Of a stretch of DNA of 64,000 nucleotides, positions 43,766 through 51,214 are shown piece after piece (position 1 is the stretch's first letter; each line of letters begins with the position of its first letter). The notes beneath the pieces are model-generated. The model worked only from the letters and a program-made list of their open reading frames with translations. It ran no database searches and was not told where the DNA came from. The translations under genes and the position numbers were made by a program. The DNA comes from Streptomyces eurythermus (GTDB lineage: Bacteria; Actinomycetota; Actinomycetes; Streptomycetales; Streptomycetaceae): contig NZ_BMSK01000021.1 in the NCBI RefSeq assembly GCF_014649115.1, positions 1-64,000 on the forward strand. Direction: 5' to 3'.

Positions 43766-44451
43766 TCACTTGCGGGACTTGAACAGGCGGTACGGGTCCC
43801 ATGCGTTGGCCGGCTGGCCGACCAGGGCCTGGGCGGCGACGTAGGGCGGGTCGATGTACTGCCACTCGCACCGTCCGGGGTGGCCTCGGTGGATCGTGCA
43901 TCCGGTACCGAGGGGCGTCGGCTTCTTCAGGCATACGTCGATGTCCGCGAGCCACTGGACGGCGGACCCGTCGCGCCGGCACAGGTAGACGTCGGACTCG
44001 GGGGCGGCGCGGGCGCCCGTGCGGAGGAAGGCCGCGTGGAAGTCGTGGGGTACGTCTTCGACCAGGCACTGGAACACGTCGTACGGTGACCACTCGATGT
44101 CGTCCTTGCCGGGCACCGGAAGGTCATCACCGGCCTCCCGCCGCCACAGCGAGCACCCACCCCAGCAGGGCGCAGACCGCGACGGTGAGCGCGATCCGGG
44201 CGGGGAAACGCCTGCGCGAGGTGTGTTTCGACATCCGCATTCCAAAACCATGCCGCCCACGCAGTCGGAGCGACTTCTCGAGCAACCGCCGGAACCCGCC
44301 ATCCCCATGCCCGCACTGCCGGAGTACGGGCCGCCTCGAAACGAGCGGAGGCGTTGCCGGCCTTCATCGCCTGGGCGAATGATGCGCCTGAGTACTTCTG
44401 AGATGCGGTCACCGAGGCGTCCGGTCCACGGCTGACGGCCACCTTCGCCAT
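43766..44451 (-). pseudogene. Degraded hypothetical gene pair, copy A
   Basis: Two overlapping genes in disrepair. The first starts at the ATG at 44451 behind GAAGGGAG (MAKVAVSRGPDASVTAS) and leaves its true frame near 44320 through a small deletion; the correct frame then reads on to a basic stretch, a membrane helix (RIALTVAVCALLGWVLAV) and a TGA that overlaps the second start. The second lost 55 bases after its start relative to copy B, shifting the frame; DIEWSPYDVFQCLVEDVPHD to the end (RLFKSRK) is intact and could start only from a poor GTG at 44116. Copy B is at 55.9-56.5 kb. Confidence 0.6.
43780..44378. repeat. Inverted repeat arm A (partner at 55.92-56.51 kb)
   Basis: About 600 bases match the reverse complement of 55922 to about 56505 with small indels, including identical runs around CGGCAACGCCTCCGCTCG and GAGTGGTCACCGTACGACG. 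The arms bracket about 11.5 kb. Confidence 0.85.
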
Positions 44452-44585
44452 CCCGTTCTCCCTTCGCTGTCTGTAACTAGACAACTGCGAGAGATCAAGA
44501 TCAGTTGACCCAGGACTTGCACAACGAGCATCTCGGCAACAGCAACTGACACAACATCGCCGCCTCGGCGTGGAACAGTAGTTGC

Positions 44586-45770
44586 ATGGAGAGCACCCCC
44601 GCACCCGGCGAGAACGTCGCCGTACTGCGCAAGGCGCGAGGGATGGGGCAGGCCAAGCTGGCTCGTGAGGCCGGTATCTCGCTGTCTTATCTCAGCAAGA
44701 TCGAGGTCGGGCTCCGACCGGCGACACCTCCCGTGGTCGCAGCGATCGCCAAAGTCTTGAGGGTCCAGGTCCAGCGCATCTACGGCCAGCCCTACCTCGG
44801 CCCCTCCGAACAGGCCGACCTCCTCAACGACCTCCGGGCCGCGGTCAGGCGGTACACGCTCCCGAAGGAAGACGTGCCCGAGCCCTCAGCTTTGCGGGAC
44901 GCCGTCGGCAGGGCCATGCAACTCCGCGCGGAAACCAACTATTTGGAGCTGCTCGGGATGCTCCCCAAACTCCTGGGCCAGGTCACCGCGACCGCCTTGA
45001 CCGCCGCCTCCGGGGAGGCGGGCGCGTGGACCCAGGTCTCCGACGTATACGGATGTGCCTACGCGGTCGCTCACCGCCTGGCGCAACCAGATCTCGCCGA
45101 CATGATCGTGTCCCGGCAATCCTGGGCCGCACAACAGACGTGGAATCCCGAGGCCGAGGTGGCGGCGGCATGGAACGAAGCCGGCACCTATCAGTCGGCT
45201 GGTCATTACGATGACGGCTTGGCCATCATCGAGCGGGCCATCGGGAAGTACGAGGCGGTTTCCCCAGGAGATTCTCTGGAGCGCGCCCTTTCTCTGGGAT
45301 CGCTTCACCTTCGAGGTGTCGTCCTGGCGTCCCGGGCGAAGGACGCCACCGCCACCGCCGATCACCTGCAGAAGGCGAAAAGGCACGCCGAGCGTATTCC
45401 CCGGGACATTCTGCGGCACAACCTCACGTTCGGGCAGGAGAACACTGCCCTGTACGAGCTGGCCGCCCACATCGAGCTGGGGAAGCCGGACAAGGCTGTG
45501 GACATGAGCACCCCGCTGCTCAATGAGCCGCCGACCGGCCTTACGCCCAATCGTTTGGGGCGTATGTTCATCGACATAGCCAGGGCCAGGCTGGACGTCA
45601 AAGATTACGCCGGGGCGGAAGAGGCTCTTGAGAAAGCGTTCGGAATCGCTCCCCAGATGACAGAAGTGCACCCCATGGCCAGAGAGGTGATCCGGGTGCT
45701 TTTCGTTCTCCATCAGAGAGCTCGGCCGAAGCTGTTGAAAATGGCCGAGAAGTCCGGCCTTTCCAAGTAG
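44586..45770 (+). CDS. XRE-family regulator with TPR-like C-terminus
   Basis: The protein has 394 residues. An HTH_3 domain lies at about residues 9-65 (VAVLRKARGMGQAKLAREAG, ISLSYLSKIEVGLRPATPPV). About 300 residues of helical hairpins follow (AAAWNEAGTYQSAGHYDDGL, GAEEALEKAFGIAPQMTEVH), as in RRNPP-like or Streptomyces HTH-TPR regulators that bind a peptide or small ligand. Base composition is lower in GC than in neighbouring core genes. It is divergent from the degraded pair copy A, with 134 bases between the starts. Direct targets are not evident. Confidence 0.83.
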   Translation: MESTPAPGENVAVLRKARGMGQAKLAREAGISLSYLSKIEVGLRPATPPVVAAIAKVLRVQVQRIYGQPYLGPSEQADLLNDLRAAVRRYTLPKEDVPEPSALRDAVGRAMQLRAETNYLELLGMLPKLLGQVTATALTAASGEAGAWTQVSDVYGCAYAVAHRLAQPDLADMIVSRQSWAAQQTWNPEAEVAAAWNEAGTYQSAGHYDDGLAIIERAIGKYEAVSPGDSLERALSLGSLHLRGVVLASRAKDATATADHLQKAKRHAERIPRDILRHNLTFGQENTALYELAAHIELGKPDKAVDMSTPLLNEPPTGLTPNRLGRMFIDIARARLDVKDYAGAEEALEKAFGIAPQMTEVHPMAREVIRVLFVLHQRARPKLLKMAEKSGLSK

Positions 45771-45875
45771 GTCCCCTGCGCCCGAGAGGGGAGGCGGGTG
45801 GCTTGGGTCAGGCCGGGCCAGGCGTGAGGTGAAGGCCGAGTTGGCGTCGCCCCCTGTGAGTTGCTGTCGGAACCG

Positions 45876-45904
45876 TTGACTCGTTAACCAATCGCTTCTA
45901 CGGT
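45876..45904 (+). promoter_or_regulatory. Promoter of the arabinanase gene
   Basis: TTGACT (45876-45881), 17 bases and TACGGT (45899-45904), the same architecture as the arabinose ABC promoter. Confidence 0.75.
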
Positions 45905-45907
45905 CCC

Positions 45908-45942
45908 GTTCGAACCGGCGATCGCTGTTCGGTATCACGAAC
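45908..45942. promoter_or_regulatory. Shared operator-like element (copy 2)
   Basis: GTTCGAA (45908-45914), 13 variable bases and TTCGGTATCACGAAC (45928-45942). Layout and spacing are identical to the element at 33131-33165, covering the transcription start region. Confidence 0.65.
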
Positions 45943-45965
45943 ACGCCAGGAAGAGGGAGCCCGCA

Positions 45966-46922
45966 ATGAAGCGCACCGCACTCCTCGCCGTCCCCGCCGC
46001 CCTGCTGCTCGCGCTCGTGCCGGGCACGGCCTCCGCGTACCCCAACCCCGGCACGGTCACCGGCAGCACCGTCGTGCACGACCCGACGATGATCCGTACC
46101 TCCGGCGGCCGTTACCTGCTCTACGCCACCGGCGGCGGCCTGGGCTACCGGACCTCCACGGACCGGATCTCCTTCACCGCCGGCGCCGACGCGTTCACCA
46201 CCAAGCCGTCCTGGTGGTCGTCGTACGCCGGCGAGGCATGGGCGCCGGACATCTCGTACGCCGGCGGGAAGTACCTGATGTACTACGCCGTCTCCAAGTT
46301 CGGCGAGAACACCTCGGCGATCGGCCTGGCCGGCTCCGCGACCGGGCTGCCCGGCTCCTGGACCGACTACGGCGTCGTCCTCACCTCCACCTCCGGTAGC
46401 GACTACAACGCCATCGACCCCAACCTCTTCGTGGACGACGACGGCAAGTGGTGGCTGTCCTTCGGCAGTTGGTGGACCGGCATCAAGATGATCCGCATCG
46501 ACCCCGCGACCGGGAAGCAGTACGCGGGCGACACCAAGCGTTACTCCCTCGCCGCCCGGCCCACCGGCAGCAAGGCGGTCGAGGCGCCGTACATCGTCAA
46601 GCGCAACGGCTACTACTACCTCTTCGCCTCCTACGACGTCTGCTGCCAGGGCACCAGCTCGACGTACAAGGTGAAGGTCGGCCGGGCGACCTCGGTCACC
46701 GGGCCGTACTACGACAAGAACGGCGTGGCGATGACGAACAACGGCGGCACCCCGGTCCTGGAGTCCCACGGCAACGTCATCGGACCCGGCGGGCAGTCCA
46801 TCATGCACGACACCGACGGCGACCTGATCGTCTACCACTACTACGACGGCAACGACGGCGGCACCCCGAAGCTCGGCATCAACCTGCTGAACTGGTCGTC
46901 GGGCTGGCCGGTGGCCTACTGA
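45966..46922 (+). CDS. Secreted GH43 endo-1,5-alpha-L-arabinanase
   Basis: The protein has 318 residues; AGGAAGAGGGAG precedes the ATG. Signal peptide residues 1-24 (cleavage after TASA). The five-bladed propeller carries the three catalytic acids: Asp in VVHDPTMIRTSGG, Asp in YNAIDPNLFVDDDG and Glu in KAVEAPYIVKRNGYYYLF. GEAWAPDISYAGGKYLMYY and NVIGPGGQSIMHD are further arabinanase marks. It cuts arabinan outside the cell, feeding oligomers to the importer at 33-36 kb with which it shares a promoter and operator pattern. Confidence 0.92.
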   Translation: MKRTALLAVPAALLLALVPGTASAYPNPGTVTGSTVVHDPTMIRTSGGRYLLYATGGGLGYRTSTDRISFTAGADAFTTKPSWWSSYAGEAWAPDISYAGGKYLMYYAVSKFGENTSAIGLAGSATGLPGSWTDYGVVLTSTSGSDYNAIDPNLFVDDDGKWWLSFGSWWTGIKMIRIDPATGKQYAGDTKRYSLAARPTGSKAVEAPYIVKRNGYYYLFASYDVCCQGTSSTYKVKVGRATSVTGPYYDKNGVAMTNNGGTPVLESHGNVIGPGGQSIMHDTDGDLIVYHYYDGNDGGTPKLGINLLNWSSGWPVAY

Positions 46923-46957
46923 GCCTCACAGCCAGCCGCCCTCTCGGCCAGTGACCC

Positions 46958-47947
46958 TCACAGCCAGCCGCGCTGCGCCGCCTTCAGGCCCGCCTCGAAA
47001 CGGCTCGAGGCGTGCAGGCGCTCCATCAGCGCGGCCATCTGGCGCCGTACCGTCCGCAGGGAGACCCCCAGGCGCTTGCCGGCGGCCTCGTCCGTCATCC
47101 CGGAGGCGAGCAGCTTCAGCAGCTCCCGCTCCGCCGGGGTGACCTCCTCCTCGCCCGCCGGTCTTCGCCGGTCCGCGCCGAGCGGCACCGCCGACTCCCA
47201 GGTCTGGTCGAACAGGGCCAGCAGCGACGCCACGATGCCGGGCGCGCTGGTGCACAGGGCGCCGAGGCGGGTGTTGGCCGGGTCGATGGGGACGACCGCC
47301 GTGCGCCGGTCGAAGATCAGCATGCGGGGCGGCAGCACCGGGCTGGTGCGCACCTGCCCGCCCTGCTCGCTCAGCCAGCGGGCGTAGGCGAACGTGGCCG
47401 GGTCGTTGCGGGCGCTGTCCTGGTACACGGTCAGCAGCTGCACGCCCCGGGCCAGCGCCTGTTCGTCCAGCGGCCGGGAGGCGTCCAGGCTGGCCTGCGA
47501 CTGGGCGCCGCCCGGTTCGATGGCCCGGCACTCCTCGCGCAGGTCCTTCGCCAGGCACTCCAGGCGCCGCTGGATGGCGTCCAGTCCGACGAGCCGTTCG
47601 GCGCCGTCCTCCCGGGTGCCCGGCCGCAGCGTGGCGAACTCGGCCACCGTACGGGCCACGGCCTCCCGGCTGCGGGCCAGCTCCTCCTGGCGGCGCACCA
47701 GCTCCGCCTCCTGCCGGCGCAGGATGATCTCCAGTCCCACGTCGGGGCTGACCGCGCGCAGCATCCCGGGAGCGTCCCGGGACGGCTGGAGCAGCTCCAG
47801 GTCCACCAGCCGGTCCAGGCACTCGCGCACCTCGGTCTCGGTGAGCGCCAGCCGTGCGGCCAACTCGGCCACCCCGTCGTCCTCGTGGATCAGCAGAGCC
47901 CGGTAGACGGACTCCAAGGACCGATCGAGCCCCAGTGCCTCCAGCAC
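46958..47947 (-). CDS. TrmB/LuxR-type transcriptional regulator
   Basis: The protein has 329 residues from a GTG at 47947 behind GGGGGG. The N-terminal winged helix resembles TrmB (SLESVYRALLIHEDDGVAEL, ALTETEVRECLDRLVDLELL), then a coiled coil (RRQEAELVRRQEELARSREA), a central sensor region and a C-terminal LuxR HTH (TPAERELLKLLASGMTDEAA, GKRLGVSLRTVRRQMAALME). This family often sits beside short peptide genes in Streptomyces. It is divergent from the IGWD peptide gene, with an inverted repeat in the gap. The 3' end lies in a short direct repeat of CCTCACAGCCAGCCGC (about 46924 and 46955). Confidence 0.83.
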   Translation of the reverse strand: MLEALGLDRSLESVYRALLIHEDDGVAELAARLALTETEVRECLDRLVDLELLQPSRDAPGMLRAVSPDVGLEIILRRQEAELVRRQEELARSREAVARTVAEFATLRPGTREDGAERLVGLDAIQRRLECLAKDLREECRAIEPGGAQSQASLDASRPLDEQALARGVQLLTVYQDSARNDPATFAYARWLSEQGGQVRTSPVLPPRMLIFDRRTAVVPIDPANTRLGALCTSAPGIVASLLALFDQTWESAVPLGADRRRPAGEEEVTPAERELLKLLASGMTDEAAGKRLGVSLRTVRRQMAALMERLHASSRFEAGLKAAQRGWL

Positions 47948-48060
47948 GCGACAACCCCCCGGAAGTGCGTAAATCCCCAGTACGGACGCCTCAGTGGCGC
48001 GATTTGATCATCCTACGGACGCGTTTTCGCCACGCAACCTGCGCGGCACGGCCACATTCC

Positions 48061-48078
48061 CTGGCACCTTCGTGCCAG
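48061..48078. promoter_or_regulatory. Inverted repeat in the regulator/peptide intergenic region
   Basis: CTGGCAC-CTTC-GTGCCAG is a perfect 7-bp inverted repeat between the divergent TrmB/LuxR gene and the small peptide gene. It could be the regulator's operator or a hairpin. The rest of the 280-base gap shows no clear promoter. Confidence 0.4.
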
Positions 48079-48227
48079 CCACCTTGGTGCCGGTCGAAGA
48101 CGCTTCCGCGCTGGTGGCACGGCCCGCAGGATGGTGTTCACCGAGAGGGACACGGGCCGGACAGCCGGACCGCGACCCCCTCACCACAGCAACTGTTCTC
48201 CGCCATCGCCGTCCAGGGGGATCCGCC

Positions 48228-48428
48228 ATGTTCCGCACCGTTCGCCGTCTGATCGCCACCGGCGCCGCCGCCCTCGTCCTGTCCGCCACCGCCGTCACCG
48301 GCGCCGGGATCGTCATCGGCTGGGACAGCGAGTCCGCCGGCACGCCGCTGGCCGGGGTCATCGGCTGGGACACCGAGCCGGCGCACACGACGCTCGCGAC
48401 GGGCGCGGGCGTCATCGGCTGGGACTGA
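48228..48428 (+). CDS. Small secreted peptide with three IGWD repeats
   Basis: The peptide has 66 residues from the ATG at 48228, with AGGGGG upstream. An N-terminal signal (MFRTVRRLIATGAAALVLSA) leaves about 36 residues carrying VIGWDSE, VIGWDTE and VIGWD at the very C-terminus, separated by 11 to 13 residues. There are no cysteines. The repeated tetrapeptide and the divergent regulator suggest a processed signal peptide, but nothing in the sequence proves that. The next gene starts 4 bases after its stop. Confidence 0.6.
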   Translation: MFRTVRRLIATGAAALVLSATAVTGAGIVIGWDSESAGTPLAGVIGWDTEPAHTTLATGAGVIGWD

Positions 48429-48432
48429 GCCC

Positions 48433-48738
48433 GTGCGGATCGTCAGCGTCACCTTCCGGGCGCACGACGACGGATCGCCCCGGCCCACGGGCGTCGCGCC
48501 GCTCCTGCACGATCTGCTGTGGGCGCACGCGGTGCCCGCCGCCCGACTGGAGCACGTCAGGGTCCGCCCGGTCCGGGCCGGCCTGGAGGCGGTGTTCTTC
48601 GTCCGCGCCGCGTCCGACGCCGAGGCCGTGACCGGCGTACGGCACCTGCTCGCCCGGGTGCGCGAACCGGTCGCCGCCCACGGTTACGCGGTGCTCATGC
48701 CCCGACCGGCGCACCTCCGCGCCGACTTCGGCGCCTGA
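48433..48738 (+). CDS. Small hypothetical protein coupled to the IGWD peptide
   Basis: The protein has 101 residues from a GTG at 48433. It has an alternating strand-helix pattern with no signal peptide: MRIVSVTFRAHDDG, LEHVRVRPVRAGLEAVFFVR, AASDAEAVTGVRHLLARVRE and GYAVLMPRPAHLRADFGA. The layout suggests a small ferredoxin-like alpha/beta fold. It lies 4 bases after the IGWD peptide stop, so probably co-translated and possibly functionally tied to it. Family not recognised. Confidence 0.6.
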   Translation: MRIVSVTFRAHDDGSPRPTGVAPLLHDLLWAHAVPAARLEHVRVRPVRAGLEAVFFVRAASDAEAVTGVRHLLARVREPVAAHGYAVLMPRPAHLRADFGA

Positions 48739-48912
48739 CACACCCCCCTTTCCGCGCCCCCGTATGCGTCGGCGCGACCTTCCCGGACACCACCCTCGTC
48801 CGTTCCCCCTGTGCGCCGGCGCGCTCCGCCCTGCCCGCACACGCCCTCTGATGCCTACGGGTGCCCCCGCCCCCTGTCTTCCCGTCCTTCCCGAACTTCC
48901 CGGAGACCCGCC

Positions 48913-49782
48913 GTGCCCAGCAGGAACGCACTGATCGTCCGTACGACGCTCGCCCTGTCCGCCGTGGCGGCGGCCGGCGCGGCCGTGGCCCTGTCCACCG
49001 GTGCCGAGGCCGCCACCCCCGCGGCGGCACCCGCCCCGGCCACGGCCTCCGCCCACGCCCCCTCCGGGGCCAACCCCGGCACCACCCCCGCCACCCCGGC
49101 GCCCACCCCGAGCGCCACCCACACCGACCCGGCGCCCACCGCCACCCCGCACGACACCACCCCGCCCCGCACCGGCAACCGGCCGAGTCCCGCCGCCGAG
49201 CCCCGTACGACCGGGCCCACCCGGCACGCGGCCGCGCCGAAGCCGCCCGAGCCGCTGCCCGCGAAGAGCCTGCCCGACAGCGAGGCGGCCCGGTGGAAGC
49301 CGATGGGACCGACGAACACCCGTCCCGTGGGCCCCGAGACGCGGCTCAACGAGTGCGCCACCGTGCGCGGCGCCGCCTCCTGGCAGCAGCAGGGCTACGT
49401 CAGCGCCTTCAAGACCCCGGCGATCGAGGACTCCTTCACTTTCGCCACCGAGGCCGCCGCCACCGGCGCCTACCAGAACCTCGTGACGGACCTGGCCGGC
49501 TGCCAGGACACCTCACGCGAGGTCCAGCGCGAGGCCGGACTGACCGTCGACGCCCGCGTGGAGCGCACCGCGGCCACCGCCGACGGCAACGCCTACCGCC
49601 GGGAGTGGACCGGAGTGGCCGGCATGTCCGCCCCCGGCGCGCAGACCAACCACGTCTACCTGGTACGCCGCGGAGCCACGGTGACCGTCCTGCAGTTCAC
49701 CGAGATGCGCACCGCGTCCGGCCCCCGGCACTCGTACGACATCCGCGACGACCGCGCCACGCTCGCGACCCTGGCCCGCTGA
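48913..49782 (+). CDS. Secreted protein with Pro/Thr-rich linker
   Basis: The protein has 289 residues from a GTG at 48913 with CGGAG upstream. Signal peptide to about residue 36, then a long Pro/Thr/Ala linker (to about 140), then a globular domain of about 150 residues (LNECATVRGAASWQQQGYVS, EDSFTFATEAAATGAYQNLV, GATVTVLQFTEMRTASGPRH). Two cysteines (ECATV and AGCQDT) could pair. The domain resembles small actinobacterial extracellular sensor or lipoprotein-like folds. It precedes the cell-wall hydrolase genes on the same strand. Function unknown. Confidence 0.75.
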   Translation: MPSRNALIVRTTLALSAVAAAGAAVALSTGAEAATPAAAPAPATASAHAPSGANPGTTPATPAPTPSATHTDPAPTATPHDTTPPRTGNRPSPAAEPRTTGPTRHAAAPKPPEPLPAKSLPDSEAARWKPMGPTNTRPVGPETRLNECATVRGAASWQQQGYVSAFKTPAIEDSFTFATEAAATGAYQNLVTDLAGCQDTSREVQREAGLTVDARVERTAATADGNAYRREWTGVAGMSAPGAQTNHVYLVRRGATVTVLQFTEMRTASGPRHSYDIRDDRATLATLAR

Positions 49783-49853
49783 CCGGCGACCGGCCGTCCG
49801 GGCCCACCCACAGCATTCCAGCCCTCTTCCCACCCCCAGCAAAGGATTCCGGC

Positions 49854-51098
49854 ATGTCCAGCCGCTCCCGCACGTCCCTGCGCCTGACCGCCATCGCCAC
49901 CGTCGCCGCCGGACTGGCCTTCCCGCTCCTCAACGCCCCGGCCGCCCACGCCGCGTCGACCGCCGGCGGACCGATCACCCGTGGCGAGGTCCTCGCCCGC
50001 GCCCAGAGCTGGGTGGACGAGAAGGTCCCCTACAACCAGTCCGGTTACAAGACCGACGCCAACGGCACCTACCGCGAGGACTGTTCCGGCTACGTCTCCA
50101 TGGCCTGGCACCTGACGGACAGCCTCACCACCTGGACCCTGCCCAACGTCTCCACGAAGATCGGCTTCAGCCAGCTCCAGGGCGGCGACATCCTGGACTA
50201 CACCGACGCCCACACCTTCATCTTCAACAAGTGGACGAACAAGGCCAACGGCGACTTCACCTACTACGCCGAGTCCAACCCGAACAACCCCACCCACGGG
50301 CCCACCGCCGCCAACATCAACAACGCCAGCATCGAGGGCTGGCCCACCAGTTACTACGGCGCGTACCGCTACAACCACATCGTCAACGACACCACCGCCG
50401 GCATAGGCATGTGGAACCCGTCGGACCACTACTTCCACCTGCGGAACTCGTTGAGCGCGGGCCCGAACGACAAGGACTTCGTGTTCGGTGCGACGGGGAT
50501 GACGCCGGTCACGGGTGACTGGGACGGCGTCGGCAGCGACGGTGTGGGCATGTACGACTCGGCGAATCACACGTTCTACCTGCGGAACTCGCCGAGTGCG
50601 GGCGGGAACGACTACACGGTCTCGTTCGGCAGCGCCGGTGACATCCCGGTGGTGGGTGACTGGGACGGCAATGGCACGGACACGATTGGTGTGTGGCGGC
50701 CGTCGAACCACACGTTCTACCTGCGCAACTCCAACACGGCCGGTCCGGCGGACAAGACGTTCGTCTACGGCGGTGGCGGCATGCAGCCTCTGGCGGGTGA
50801 CTGGGACGGTGTGGGTGCGGACGGCATCGGTATGTACGACGACAGCACGCACATGGTGTACCTGCGCAACAGCACGAGCGCGGGCGGCAACGACTACACG
50901 ATCAGCTACGGCACCCCGGGTGACATCGCGGTGGCGGGCGACTTCAACGGCGACGGCAAGGACACCGTCAGCGTCTGGAACCCGACCACGCACTACTTCG
51001 ACATCAACAACTCCAACACCAACAACGACCCCTCCACCCGCTTCGTCTACGGCGCCACCGGCATGATCCCCGTCGCCGGCGACTGGGACGGCCAGTAA
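49854..51098 (+). CDS. Secreted NlpC/P60-like amidase with propeller C-terminus
   Basis: The protein has 414 residues; AAAGGA precedes the ATG. Signal peptide to about residue 34. The catalytic part (about 40-180) has TRGEVLARAQSWVDEKVPYN, the nucleophile in REDCSGYVSMAW and His in YTDAHTFIFNKW, the pattern of NlpC/P60 or amidase-type wall hydrolases. Residues about 183-414 form five FG-GAP-like blades, each ending in a GDWDG- or GDFNG-type calcium-binding turn. This 699-bp part is nearly identical to that of the next gene. Codon use there is less GC-biased. A terminator hairpin follows. Confidence 0.8.
   Translation: MSSRSRTSLRLTAIATVAAGLAFPLLNAPAAHAASTAGGPITRGEVLARAQSWVDEKVPYNQSGYKTDANGTYREDCSGYVSMAWHLTDSLTTWTLPNVSTKIGFSQLQGGDILDYTDAHTFIFNKWTNKANGDFTYYAESNPNNPTHGPTAANINNASIEGWPTSYYGAYRYNHIVNDTTAGIGMWNPSDHYFHLRNSLSAGPNDKDFVFGATGMTPVTGDWDGVGSDGVGMYDSANHTFYLRNSPSAGGNDYTVSFGSAGDIPVVGDWDGNGTDTIGVWRPSNHTFYLRNSNTAGPADKTFVYGGGGMQPLAGDWDGVGADGIGMYDDSTHMVYLRNSTSAGGNDYTISYGTPGDIAVAGDFNGDGKDTVSVWNPTTHYFDINNSNTNNDPSTRFVYGATGMIPVAGDWDGQ
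50400..51098. repeat. Propeller module, copy 1 (partner 51614-52312)
   Basis: 699 bases align with 51614-52312 at a fixed offset of 1214 without indels and with few substitutions, reaching to the shared stop codon. The flanking coding sequence upstream is unrelated. Confidence 0.9.
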
Positions 51099-51111
51099 GA
51101 AACCCAGGTAC

Positions 51112-51141
51112 GGCGCCGGGCCCCCGCCACCGCCCGGCGCC
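51112..51141 (+). terminator. Terminator hairpin
   Basis: GGCGCCGGGC (51112-51121) pairs perfectly with GCCCGGCGCC (51132-51141) across 10 bases, 14 bases after the stop of the amidase gene. Confidence 0.75.
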
Positions 51142-51214
51142 ACCGCCCCACCCCCTTCTCCCTCAGGGCACGGACCTGCGTGCCCCGCCCGCCCACGCCC
51201 TCTGGAGCCTCGTC

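Noticed and set aside
44886..46838. A 650-codon reverse frame over the XRE and GH43 genes
   Set aside because: It is antisense to two genes with convincing domains and has no start region.
48228..48428. Lanthipeptide or lasso peptide precursor
   Set aside because: There are no Cys, no suitable Ser/Thr pattern and no modification enzymes nearby; the N-terminus is a Sec signal.
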